Shown piece by piece: positions 27,765-37,366 of a DNA stretch of 64,000 bases; the first letter of the stretch is position 1, and the number at the start of each line of letters is the position of its first letter. The notes beneath the pieces are model-generated. The model was not told the DNA's origin. It ran no database searches and worked only from the letters and a program-made list of their open reading frames with translations. The position numbers and the translations under genes were made by a program. This stretch comes from Candidatus Kapaibacterium sp. (GTDB taxonomy: Bacteria; Bacteroidota; Ignavibacteria; Kapaibacteriales; NICIL-2). The stretch covers positions 1,363,189 through 1,427,188 of the forward strand of contig BPHJ01000001.1 in assembly GCA_026003475.1 (NCBI GenBank), in the 5' to 3' direction.

Positions 27765-30700
27765 ATGCAGAAACGGACTGATCCTTTCGAGCGCGTCGTC
27801 GAATGCATTCGGTCAACAGAGTGGTTCCGCGCGCTCGAATCCCGCCTCCCGACAGAGCGTAGTTTGTCACTGAAAACACTTCACGGCTCGCTGGGATGTT
27901 TTGTCCTGGCAGCGTTCTACCCATCGCTTGACCGTCGGATCGTCGTCGTCACTGCTGCCGATTCTGTCGAGCGATGGACACACGATTTAGAGCAGTTTGG
28001 CATTTGCACACGCGCATGCATTCCCACGCGGCGGCGACGCACGGCGACCACCGCCCCCGAGCACAGCGAATTGAACACAGCGCTGGATGCTCTCTCCACT
28101 TACTGGCAGGAACGGGCAACCGTGTTGGTTGTGGCTCCGGAAACGTGGCAATTGCGTTTGCCCCCTCCCGAATGGTTCCAGGAAAACGCGATCACGCTCC
28201 ACGTGGGCGACGAGCTTCCTTTCGAGGAGTTCCGGCAGTTCTTGGTCCTGGGCGGTTACCATCGTACCGACTATGTCACCGAGCCAGGCGAACTATCGGT
28301 TCGCGGTGGCATCGTGGATCTGTTCCCCCTTGGATGGCCGCTGCCATTGCGATTGGAATTTTTCGGCGACCAAATCGAATCCATCCGAGAATTCGATCCC
28401 CTCTCGCAGCGAAGCATTCGCCAACTGGAGGAGGCGTCTATCTTCGTCGCCTATCCACGCGACGAGCAATTGTTTACTGCGTCCATCGAAGATTTTCTCG
28501 AACCGCAGACGGTTATCGTTATCGAGCATCCCGACGAAATAGCGCAACGGTGGGAGGCGCTGGCAGTATCACCACAACTCCGCGACTGCACGCGCTTGCT
28601 GCTCAATCCCCTTGGGAAAGCCGATATCACGGTTGTCTCCTCTCCCCAACCCTCGTCGGGGGCAGCCGTTGGGCATGTGTACGATCTTCTTGCTGAACTG
28701 GAGCATGCCGGATCGCTCGTGGTGTTGTGTGCCGACAGCGCTATTCACCTGGAACGGCTCCGGGCGCTGCTGCGCTCACTTGGGGAGCAGCGCGCGCACG
28801 AAACGTCTCTCCGTTTGGATCGCATCGTCTGGTGTCCACGAACACCGGATGCTGGTTTTCTCTTACCGCGCGAAGGGGTTGCTGTTATCACCGAGCATCA
28901 AATTTTTGAGCGTCGCCGCGTTCGATCCGAGCAGCAGCGACGTTCTGCACTGACACTGCGCGAACTCCAACAGCTCCGCCGCGGTGATTATTTGGTGCAC
29001 ATTGATAAAGGCATCTGCCAGTTCGATGGACTCGACACAATCACCATCAATGGACACCAGCAGGAATGCATACGCTTGCTCTTTGCCGATGGCGACACGG
29101 TGTATTTGCATCTGAACAACATCAACAAGGTCGAACGCTATTCTGCCGCCGACGGCACTCCACCGGCACTGAGCAAGCTTGGCACGCGAGAATGGGAACG
29201 TAAAAAAGCGCGCGTCAAGGGCAAGATCAAGGACATCGCCCGCGATTTGATCGCCCTCTACGCCAAGCGCAAAGCATCCACCGGTTTTGCATTCCCGCCC
29301 GATACTGCATGGCAAATCGAGCTGGAAGCGTCGTTCATGTACGAAGACACTCCCGACCAAGCACGTGCCACCGACGAGGTCAAACGCGATATGGAATCCC
29401 CCAGTCCGATGGATCGCTTGATCTGTGGAGATGTTGGGTTTGGGAAAACCGAGATTGCCATCCGTGCAGCATTCAAAGCAGTTCAAGCAGGCAAGCAGGT
29501 GGCCGTTCTGGTACCAACGACAATTTTAGCACGGCAGCACTATCAAACGTTCAGTGAGCGCTTGGCACGGTATCCCGTACGCGTCGAGATGCTCTCTCGG
29601 CTGCGCAGCAGTGCTGAACAACACACGGTGCTGAACGACTTAGCTCAAGGAAAAGTGGACATCATCATCGGGACACACCGCCTGCTATCAGACGACGTTC
29701 GATTCCAGGACCTGGGCTTACTCATCATTGACGAAGAGCAGCGTTTTGGGGTCGCCGCAAAGGAAAAGCTGCGTCAACTTCGCGCTACGATTGACACGCT
29801 CACATTGACAGCTACTCCCATTCCGCGAACGCTGAACTTTTCGCTCATGGGTGCGCGCGATTTGAGCATCATCGAAACCCCGCCGCGAAACCGTCTGCCG
29901 GTCGAAACCGAAGTCATCGAGTGGGACGAAGGCCTACTCCGATCGGCTATCACACGGGAGCTTGAACGTGATGGACAGCTCTTTGTCGTTAGCGATTCCA
30001 TTGAGGACATCCCCGCACTCCAACAGCGGCTGCTGGCGCTGGTACCGACGCTCCGTATCGGAATCGCCCATGGACAACTGCACCCCCACGCACTCGAAAC
30101 CGTCGTCGAGCGATTCTTGGAGCGCAAGTACGACGTCCTACTGGCAACCAAGATCGTCGAGAACGGATTGGACATGCCCAACGTCAACACGATCATCATC
30201 GTCAACGCTGAGCGGTTCGGGCTTGCCGAATTGTACCAGCTCCGGGGTCGCGTTGGACGATCGAATCGGCAGGCGTACTGTTATCTTGTGGTGCAATCGT
30301 TGCAGAAGTTGAATCGACAGGCACTGGAGCGATTGCGGGCTATCGAGGAGCTGACCGATCTTGGCAGTGGCTTCCAGCTTGCCCTCCGTGACTTAGAGAT
30401 TCGCGGTGCTGGAAATATCTTCGGTGCTGAACAGAGCGGTTACATCAACGAACTCGGCTTTGATACGTACCACCGAATTCTCGACGAAGCGGTCCAGGAG
30501 CTTCGCACCGAGGAATTTGCTGAATTGTTCCCCGATCAGGAACGCTCGTTTGTCAACGACAGCATTGCCATCGAACTGCCCGATGATGCGCTTCTCCCAG
30601 CCGCCTACGTTCCCAGCGATGCCGATCGCTTCCAATGGTACAAGCGCCTCTACCGCTGCACATCCGTTGCAGAGTTGAGCCAGATTCGGGAAGAGTTGCA

Positions 30701-31058
30701 TGATCGCTACGGTCCGCTTCCGCCCGAAGCCGAGCAGCTCCTCTACGGGGTACACCTTCGGATGCTGGGTTCGCAACTTGGCGCCGATCGTATCCGCGTC
30801 GAGGGTTCGCTACTGAGCATCGAGCTGCCGCGTGCTGCACCCCAGTGGTACTACGAGCAGATGTTCCCCACCATCGTTGCAGCCGCCGCCGAAATCACCG
30901 GAGCACGCTTCCGGCAGGTCAACTCTGTTGCCATTCTCGATGTACCGATTGCGTCGGCTGCACATGCTGTGGAGGTTCTCGAGCAACTACTGGCAGCAAC
31001 AGCGCAGCTCCGCCGGGAGACCAGCCGCAGGCTCAAAACAGCTAAAACATCTCCGTAA
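27765..31058 (+). CDS. mfd: Transcription-repair coupling factor
   Basis: '[17 protein letters not shown]' RID, helicase motifs '[24 protein letters not shown]', '[10 protein letters not shown]', TRG motif region. Confidence 0.96.
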   Translation: MQKRTDPFERVVECIRSTEWFRALESRLPTERSLSLKTLHGSLGCFVLAAFYPSLDRRIVVVTAADSVERWTHDLEQFGICTRACIPTRRRRTATTAPEHSELNTALDALSTYWQERATVLVVAPETWQLRLPPPEWFQENAITLHVGDELPFEEFRQFLVLGGYHRTDYVTEPGELSVRGGIVDLFPLGWPLPLRLEFFGDQIESIREFDPLSQRSIRQLEEASIFVAYPRDEQLFTASIEDFLEPQTVIVIEHPDEIAQRWEALAVSPQLRDCTRLLLNPLGKADITVVSSPQPSSGAAVGHVYDLLAELEHAGSLVVLCADSAIHLERLRALLRSLGEQRAHETSLRLDRIVWCPRTPDAGFLLPREGVAVITEHQIFERRRVRSEQQRRSALTLRELQQLRRGDYLVHIDKGICQFDGLDTITINGHQQECIRLLFADGDTVYLHLNNINKVERYSAADGTPPALSKLGTREWERKKARVKGKIKDIARDLIALYAKRKASTGFAFPPDTAWQIELEASFMYEDTPDQARATDEVKRDMESPSPMDRLICGDVGFGKTEIAIRAAFKAVQAGKQVAVLVPTTILARQHYQTFSERLARYPVRVEMLSRLRSSAEQHTVLNDLAQGKVDIIIGTHRLLSDDVRFQDLGLLIIDEEQRFGVAAKEKLRQLRATIDTLTLTATPIPRTLNFSLMGARDLSIIETPPRNRLPVETEVIEWDEGLLRSAITRELERDGQLFVVSDSIEDIPALQQRLLALVPTLRIGIAHGQLHPHALETVVERFLERKYDVLLATKIVENGLDMPNVNTIIIVNAERFGLAELYQLRGRVGRSNRQAYCYLVVQSLQKLNRQALERLRAIEELTDLGSGFQLALRDLEIRGAGNIFGAEQSGYINELGFDTYHRILDEAVQELRTEEFAELFPDQERSFVNDSIAIELPDDALLPAAYVPSDADRFQWYKRLYRCTSVAELSQIREELHDRYGPLPPEAEQLLYGVHLRMLGSQLGADRIRVEGSLLSIELPRAAPQWYYEQMFPTIVAAAAEITGARFRQVNSVAILDVPIASAAHAVEVLEQLLAATAQLRRETSRRLKTAKTSP

Positions 31059-32217
31059 GGTTGTACTCGTGCAGTTTGCGATACAGCGTGCGTTCACTAA
31101 TCCCCAACGCACGAGCAGCACTGCGCCGGCTCCCGTTGAAGCGTTTGAGAGCAGCAACAATCAAGCGCCGCTCCATTTCATCGAGCCGAAAATCATCCGG
31201 ATCGCGACTGAAGACATCATCCTCGCTGCGCTGGGCTGAGATCATCGGTTGCCACTGGGCGATGCGCTCTGCCAATGCACCCAAGGCACCGCGGAGGGCG
31301 CTCATTTCTGCTTGAATCTGCAAGAGCGTGTGATAGACCAACGCCAGATCAATGGGCTGCGCTTGCGCATGCGCTGCAGAGTGCAGAACCAATGCACGCG
31401 ATGGCTCAGGGATTTCCTCCCGCTTCAGATACCGCCGCACATCCTCGGCTGTGATTCGCCGCCCATGACCAATGGTAACTAGCGTCTCAACCAGATTGCG
31501 GAGCTCACGAATGTTGCCGCGCCAGTTATGCTGCTGCAAGAGGAAAATGGCATCGTCATCAATCCCCTCGTAGGTAGTACCGATGCGCTCGGCAACCTTA
31601 GCAGCAAAGTACTCGACCAGCAACGGAATGTCCTCAGGTCGCTTCCGCAGCGGTGGAAGGTGCAGGTGCACAGCATTGAGTCGGTAGTAGAGGTCTTCGC
31701 GGAACATGCCCTGGCGCACTTCGTATGCCAAGTCGCGATTGGTCGCTGCAATGACGCGAACGTTGACCGTAATAACCTTTGTTGATCCAAGCCGTGTGAA
31801 TTCACCCGATTCGAGAACACGCAATAACTTGACCTGCGTGCCTAACGGCATTTCACCGATCTCGTCGAGGAAAATCGTTCCGCCGTCTGCTACCTCGAAG
31901 AATCCCTTCCGCTGCTCGACAGCACCAGTGAAGGCGCCCTTTTCGTGTCCGAAGAGCTCTGATTCGAGCAAGGTTTCAGGGATTGCACCGCAGTTGACGC
32001 TGATAAAGGGTGCTTTCCGCCGCGGACTCAAACCGTGAATTGCACGCGCGAAGACATCCTTGCCAGTTCCAGTTTCTCCCGTGATGAGGACGGTCAAATC
32101 CGTCGGAGCAACTTGCAACAATTGCTCAATTGCTTCGACAATAGCCGGTGATTCACCGATGATCCCATAGCGAAGCTGTAACAGGCGCAGTGCAGCAGTT
32201 TTGGCTTGTTGGCTCAT
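31042..32217 (-). CDS. Sigma-54-interacting transcriptional regulator (AAA+, Fis HTH), no receiver domain
   Basis: 'TGETGTGKDVFARAIH', 'ELFGHEKGAFTGAVEQRKGFFEVADGGTIFLDEIGEMP', C-term Fis-type HTH '[26 protein letters not shown]'. Confidence 0.93.
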   Translation of the reverse strand: MSQQAKTAALRLLQLRYGIIGESPAIVEAIEQLLQVAPTDLTVLITGETGTGKDVFARAIHGLSPRRKAPFISVNCGAIPETLLESELFGHEKGAFTGAVEQRKGFFEVADGGTIFLDEIGEMPLGTQVKLLRVLESGEFTRLGSTKVITVNVRVIAATNRDLAYEVRQGMFREDLYYRLNAVHLHLPPLRKRPEDIPLLVEYFAAKVAERIGTTYEGIDDDAIFLLQQHNWRGNIRELRNLVETLVTIGHGRRITAEDVRRYLKREEIPEPSRALVLHSAAHAQAQPIDLALVYHTLLQIQAEMSALRGALGALAERIAQWQPMISAQRSEDDVFSRDPDDFRLDEMERRLIVAALKRFNGSRRSAARALGISERTLYRKLHEYNLTEMF

Positions 32218-32894
32218 TGCTCCCGCGGTGCATCTGGTTTGGTGATGTACTCGTTCCAGCCGCCCAGGTAGATGAACACATGCTCAAACCCCACCGACCG
32301 CAGCAACTCCGAGAGCTTATGGCTTAGCTCACAGTTGCCGCCACCGCAGTAGGTGACCACGGGTCGGCTCTTGTCGAGGCTATAGAGCATCTGCATCACC
32401 TGGTTACGATACATTGGATCAAGCTCGAATTGCTGAATGTCCACATTCTGTGCACGCGGTATATGCCCAGCATCGAACTCATCCTTCCGACGCGCATCGA
32501 GGAACATCACCTCTTCATTGCGGAGCATCATGAGCACTTGCTTGTAGGTCACCGCACGAACATTCTCAGGTGCTGGCGGTGGAGTAGCGTCATTCTGTGG
32601 TGGCAGGCGTGGTTCGGTTGACTTGGCTAGTGGCATTGTTTGAGCTGATGGTGCTTGGTGAGAATGCGGCGCCGTATCACGCAGGGGAAGCCGGTTAGCG
32701 TCGGCTCGGGTAACAGTATCGCGTCGGTGTTGGGACAAAATGCGCAACAGTGAGTCGGTGCTTGCGGTGTCCACAACACGCGGCTGACGAATCCACGGTA
32801 ACGGTTTGACCGAAAATGCTGCATTGTACACCAGACCAAGCCCAGCGCCCAGTCCAACAAGCAACGCTACCTCAGCAAACGTTCGTTTGATCAT
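32214..32894 (-). CDS. Membrane-anchored rhodanese-like domain protein
   Basis: TM 'EVALLVGLGAGLGLVYNAAF'; 'VMFLDARRKDEFDAGHIPRAQNVDI..VVTYCGGGNCELSHKLSELLRSVGFEHVFIYLGGWNEY'. Confidence 0.87.
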   Translation of the reverse strand: MIKRTFAEVALLVGLGAGLGLVYNAAFSVKPLPWIRQPRVVDTASTDSLLRILSQHRRDTVTRADANRLPLRDTAPHSHQAPSAQTMPLAKSTEPRLPPQNDATPPPAPENVRAVTYKQVLMMLRNEEVMFLDARRKDEFDAGHIPRAQNVDIQQFELDPMYRNQVMQMLYSLDKSRPVVTYCGGGNCELSHKLSELLRSVGFEHVFIYLGGWNEYITKPDAPREQ

Positions 32895-32949
32895 GATCGG
32901 TTGAACAGAATTGACCGGCGAAAGTACTGTGCAAGACGTAGCCAATCCA

Positions 32950-33321
32950 TTAGAATTTGCGAACCGCTTTCAAAATTGCATAGGCACGGTTGATGTCTTG
33001 GGTCCGGAGTACCGCAGCGCGTTGTTGCTGCTCGGATGCATGCGCAAAGCGATCGGGATGCGTGCGTGCGATGGCTCGTCGGTAGGCAGCCTTGATTTCG
33101 TCGTTGGTCGCCGACGGGGAAATACCGAGTGTGCGGTATGCCCACTCGACCACACCGGTTGTGCCAGGGGCTTGCTGCTGCTGTGCTCGCGGGCGATTGA
33201 GCTCCTCGATGATGCGCCGGAGTTCTTGATCGCCATTGTCGAATGGCTCGTGTTCGAACGAACCGAGATGATCATGTACTTCGGCGCGAAGGATCCTCAG
33301 GATACGCTTGAAAATGCCCAT
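32950..33321 (-). CDS. J-domain (DnaJ-like) protein
   Basis: 'AYRTLGISPSATNDEIKAAYRRAIARTHPDRFAHASEQQ' with HPD motif. Confidence 0.88.
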   Translation of the reverse strand: MGIFKRILRILRAEVHDHLGSFEHEPFDNGDQELRRIIEELNRPRAQQQQAPGTTGVVEWAYRTLGISPSATNDEIKAAYRRAIARTHPDRFAHASEQQQRAAVLRTQDINRAYAILKAVRKF

Positions 33322-33325
33322 ACTG

Positions 33326-34096
33326 CTACTGGCGATGGACAACGGTGGCACTTGCTTGGTCAGTGGGCAAGATGAGAACATCCCCAATGGTCACGTGTGC
33401 TGGGCGTGTCGCACAAAACAGCGCCACTTCGGCAACATCGCGACCATTGAGTGGTTTCATGCCCGCATAGACGGATGCAGCTCGCTCGGTATTTCCTCGG
33501 AAGCGCACCACCGAAAATTCCGTCTCGACCATGCCTGGGTCTATGTTCACCACACGCACGCCGCTGCCGCAGAGCTCCAGTCGCATTGCCTGACTGAGCG
33601 CGCGGACCGCATGCTTTGTCGCGCAGTACACGTTCCCATTGGGGTACACTTCCCGCCCTGCAATAGAGCCAATGTTGATGACCATGCCGCGCCCCCGCTC
33701 GATCATTCCCGGAAGGAGTGCGTGCGTAACGGCGAGCAATCCACGGAGATTGGTGTCAATCATTTCGTCCCAATCCTCGAAGGAGCCTTCGTGCAGTGGT
33801 GACCACCCGCGCGCCAGTCCAGCGTTGTTGATCAGGATGTCCACTGCCTTCCATTCTGGTGGCAACTGGCCAATGGTATCGGCAACCTGCTGGCGGTCCC
33901 GCACATCGCAGACGGCTGTTCGCACCGGAACACCTGTCCGATCGGTTATCGTCTGCGCAATTGCATCGAGCCGATCAGCACGACGGGCAATCAAGATCAA
34001 GCGCGAACCTGCTTCGGCAAATAGGTCCGCGCATGCAGCACCAATGCCGCTGGATGCTCCAGTAATCAGCGTGATTTGTCCTTCGAGTGCGCCCAT
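33326..34096 (-). CDS. SDR family NAD(P)-dependent oxidoreductase
   Basis: 'ITLITGASSGIGAACADLFAEAGSRLILIARR', 'LINNAGLARG', 'YCATKHAVRALSQAMRLEL'. Confidence 0.93.
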   Translation of the reverse strand: MGALEGQITLITGASSGIGAACADLFAEAGSRLILIARRADRLDAIAQTITDRTGVPVRTAVCDVRDRQQVADTIGQLPPEWKAVDILINNAGLARGWSPLHEGSFEDWDEMIDTNLRGLLAVTHALLPGMIERGRGMVINIGSIAGREVYPNGNVYCATKHAVRALSQAMRLELCGSGVRVVNIDPGMVETEFSVVRFRGNTERAASVYAGMKPLNGRDVAEVALFCATRPAHVTIGDVLILPTDQASATVVHRQ

Positions 34097-34193
34097 GTAG
34101 ATATGCCAGTGGTGTTGGAAGGTGCCGAAAATACTGCTGTTGGTGGTAGCAGGGTATCTTTGCAGCGAACGTTCACTACCCCTGCAAGTGGCT

Positions 34194-35525
34194 ATGACGA
34201 AGGTACCACGGCTGGAGGTACCCCAATTCCATTTTCCGGAGCCAATCTCGATCGCAACACACAACGGCGCAGGCATCTTGCTTGTACCGATGAAAACGGC
34301 TACGACAATCTCGCTTGCCGTTGTTGCACGGGAGGGATACAGCACCGAACCCATCGGTGGCCTTGCGGCACTGACTGCATCGCTGCTAGTGTGCGGAACA
34401 CGCCAGCGCAGCGAAGCTGACTTTGTGCGAGCAATTGATCGGCTTGGTGCGACGATTCAGCCGCTGATGTCGGCTCAGAAAATTGGTATCGAAATCGTTG
34501 GCTTACCCGAACACCTTGCCGAGCTTGTCGCTCTTGGTGCTGAATGCATCCTGGAACCTGCCTTCGATCCGACAGAGTTTGAGAAAGCCAAAACGCGGTT
34601 ACTGTCCTCCTTCCCGCTTGCACTGTCGCAATCGGGTTATCGTGCAGAGCGTATCTTCAGCAAACTCCGCTTTCCCAATCATCCCCTGAGCCGTCCCAGG
34701 AACGGAACGCCAACGTCAGTTGCCTCGATCGAATGCGACCAGGTGCGCCAGTGGTATCAGGCAATCCTCCGGGAGGGCAAATGGCATGTTCTCATGATTG
34801 GTGCGTTCGATCCTGCCACTGCAAGCGAGCTGCTGGTGCGGTCCTTTGCAACGTTAGGTGCTGGCACACGGCAGCAACCCACCATTGCCCCCGATCCACC
34901 GTCAGCAGTTGGTATTGGACAGGGACTTCTGACCGAGCAAGTGGAACTCCGCTTGGGGGTACCAACGCTACCCTACACCAGCGATGGCTATCCTGCTGCA
35001 TTGCTTGCAAGCACAGCATTTGCCGGACATTTCCGTTCCCGCATCAATCTGCTGGTGCGCGAACAACAAGGCCTCACCTATGGTGCATTCGGCAACCTTA
35101 CGGCTGGGAAACACACCGGCACGTTCATTCTCAGCACCAGCACCACACCAGCCAACCTGCCGCTCATGATGACCTTGCTTCTGGAACAGTGGCAGCGTCT
35201 GGCAACGGAACCGTTCACCGAGGACGAAATCCACGCTGCCCGGCAATTTCTCTACAGCAGTTTCTGGCGTAGCATTGAGACACCCGATGCAATCGGTTCG
35301 ATAGCGATCACACTTGCGCTGGACGACCTGCCACCAGACTACTACACAAGGTTGCTTACGACACTGGAACGCCTTGAACCTTCACACCTGCTGTCGGTGC
35401 AAGAGCAAGTGTTCGCCCCAGCACGCTTGCTCATTGCTGCCGTCGGTTCGCTCGAACATCTCCAGGAGGTCATGGCACGCTACGGCACACCGCAGCATAT
35501 CCTGCTGGAGGAAGAGCAACAATAA
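34194..35525 (+). CDS. M16 family peptidase-like protein
   Basis: M16 architecture '...REGYSTEPIGGLAALTASLLVCGTRQRSEADFVRAIDRLGATIQ', 'RSRINLLVREQQGLTYGAFGNLTAGKHTGTFILSTST'; no HxxEH visible, so possibly inactive. Confidence 0.82.
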   Translation: MTKVPRLEVPQFHFPEPISIATHNGAGILLVPMKTATTISLAVVAREGYSTEPIGGLAALTASLLVCGTRQRSEADFVRAIDRLGATIQPLMSAQKIGIEIVGLPEHLAELVALGAECILEPAFDPTEFEKAKTRLLSSFPLALSQSGYRAERIFSKLRFPNHPLSRPRNGTPTSVASIECDQVRQWYQAILREGKWHVLMIGAFDPATASELLVRSFATLGAGTRQQPTIAPDPPSAVGIGQGLLTEQVELRLGVPTLPYTSDGYPAALLASTAFAGHFRSRINLLVREQQGLTYGAFGNLTAGKHTGTFILSTSTTPANLPLMMTLLLEQWQRLATEPFTEDEIHAARQFLYSSFWRSIETPDAIGSIAITLALDDLPPDYYTRLLTTLERLEPSHLLSVQEQVFAPARLLIAAVGSLEHLQEVMARYGTPQHILLEEEQQ

Positions 35526-35580
35526 ATTTTCCGCCGATGTGTCAACGCACCCGACGTTTCACCGACCAGCCAGACACGCA

Positions 35581-36561
35581 ATGAGTTCTGACATCGAACA
35601 GCTCAAAGAGCTCGGCTCGGCAATTGCTCGAGTCCGCCGTGAAGTTTCCAAAGTGATCATTGGTCAGGAGCCGATTATCGAGCAGCTCTTGGTCTCCTTG
35701 TTCGCACGTGGTCACTGCCTTCTGGTGGGCGTGCCGGGGCTTGCAAAAACTCTCATCGTACGCACCCTAGCCGACACGCTGGACCTGAAGTTCTCGCGCA
35801 TTCAATTTACGCCGGACCTGATGCCGAGCGACATCACCGGCACCGAAGTCATCGAAGAGAACGTTACCACTGGCACCAAGCAATTTCGCTTCGTACGTGG
35901 ACCAATCTTTGCGAACATTGTTTTGGCCGATGAGATCAATCGCACGCCACCCAAGACGCAGGCAGCACTGCTGGAAGCAATGCAGGAACATCGCGTCACT
36001 GCTGCAGGAACAACCTATCCCCTCGACGAGCCATTTTTTGTGCTTGCAACCCAGAACCCCATCGAACAGGAAGGGACCTATCCGCTGCCGGAAGCGCAGC
36101 TCGACCGCTTCATGTTCATGCTCGAGCTGAACTACCCATCGTTCGAGGAAGAAGTACGGATCGTGCAAACGACCACGCTCGAAACAATGCCCAGCGTCGA
36201 GAAGGTTCTCCATGCTGCCGACATCTTGCGCTACCAGAACTTTGTCCGCCGTGTACCGATTGCGGAGAACGTCGTCGCCTATGCTGTTCGCCTGGTGCAG
36301 GCAACGCGACCGCAGACGACCTCGCTCGATATCGTGCGTCGTTACGTGAGCTATGGTGCTGGCCCGCGAGCATCGCAGTACTTGGTGTTAGGTGCAAAAA
36401 CACGGGCGGCGCTCGACGGGCGATTCACGCCGGAGATTGCCGACATTGATGCAATTGCTGCATCGGTTCTTCAGCATCGGATCGTGCTCAATTTCCAAGC
36501 CGAGGCAGAAAATATCACTGCTGCACAGTTGGTCAATGAGCTGGTGGCATCGCTCGATTAG
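35581..36561 (+). CDS. MoxR family AAA+ ATPase
   Basis: 'KVIIGQEPIIEQLLVSLFARGHCLLVGVPGLAKTLIVRTLADTL', 'ADEINRTPPKTQAALLEAMQEHRVT', 'LATQNPIEQEGTYPLPEAQLDRF'. Confidence 0.96.
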   Translation: MSSDIEQLKELGSAIARVRREVSKVIIGQEPIIEQLLVSLFARGHCLLVGVPGLAKTLIVRTLADTLDLKFSRIQFTPDLMPSDITGTEVIEENVTTGTKQFRFVRGPIFANIVLADEINRTPPKTQAALLEAMQEHRVTAAGTTYPLDEPFFVLATQNPIEQEGTYPLPEAQLDRFMFMLELNYPSFEEEVRIVQTTTLETMPSVEKVLHAADILRYQNFVRRVPIAENVVAYAVRLVQATRPQTTSLDIVRRYVSYGAGPRASQYLVLGAKTRAALDGRFTPEIADIDAIAASVLQHRIVLNFQAEAENITAAQLVNELVASLD

Positions 36562-36727
36562 CTCCCGAGCACGTCAGCGGGCGCGGCAGGTGTTCGTGGC
36601 ATTGGTGCTGGCTATGGCAACAGTCGATCGGCGCGAGACACTGCGAGCACCCCTTCCCATTGTGCAGAACACCCAGTGGCAACCGCCTCCCCTACCTCTG
36701 CTTCGCCTCCGGGCATTCGGTCCGCGT

Positions 36728-37315
36728 TTAGTTTAGTTTCGCTTGAAGGTTGAGCAGTGCCAGTGCTGCCGGGTGGTAGCTTGGCTCCAGCATCAAGGCG
36801 GTGTAGTATTCGTGAAGGGCACGAATCCACTTCCCTCGCCGTTCATAGAGCCGTCCCAAGTTGTAGTGCGCATAGTGGCGCGTGGCGTACCGCGGTGCAG
36901 CGATCGCTTTTTCGAACCAGGATTCCGCCTCGTCGAATCGTCGCAATTCCATCAAGTACACGCCAATGTCGTTGTAGGGGTTCCCATAGGCAGGATCAAG
37001 CTCGATGGCACGCATGCATTCAGCAATCGCTTGCTGGTAATTGCCGACGTAGGAATATGCCCATCCCAAAAATGTATGTGCTTCGGGCGTTGGGTGCAGC
37101 TTGATGCTCTCACGGTAGAGTTCGATCGCTTCTGCAACGCGACCCTCGCGGTGAAGGCGATATGCCTGCTGGCATACCTCGAGTGCTCGCAGTTGCTCTG
37201 CTTCTGCTGGAAAAAGATGCTCCATCGGTGTAAACCACAACTGTGTATTGTTCTCAGGATGCAGAGGCAGGAGCATCCTTACTCCACGCGTGCGGTCCAT
37301 CACCATCTCATCCAC
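36728..37315 (-). CDS. TPR-repeat protein
   Basis: 'AYRLHREGRVAEAIELYRESIKLHPTPEAHTFLGWAYSYVGNYQQAIAECMRAIELDPAYGNPYNDIGVYLMEL'. Confidence 0.85.
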   Translation of the reverse strand: MDEMVMDRTRGVRMLLPLHPENNTQLWFTPMEHLFPAEAEQLRALEVCQQAYRLHREGRVAEAIELYRESIKLHPTPEAHTFLGWAYSYVGNYQQAIAECMRAIELDPAYGNPYNDIGVYLMELRRFDEAESWFEKAIAAPRYATRHYAHYNLGRLYERRGKWIRALHEYYTALMLEPSYHPAALALLNLQAKLN

Positions 37316-37366
37316 TGAGGCATATCACGGTGCCGTGACAGCGAGCATTGCTTCCCGTCCGTTGGC

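Noticed and set aside
36590-36736. 48-codon GTG-initiated plus-strand micro-ORF after moxR
   Set aside because: Hydrophobic start then Pro-rich tail could be a small peptide, but no clear ribosome-binding site or conservation evidence; overlaps the TPR gene end.
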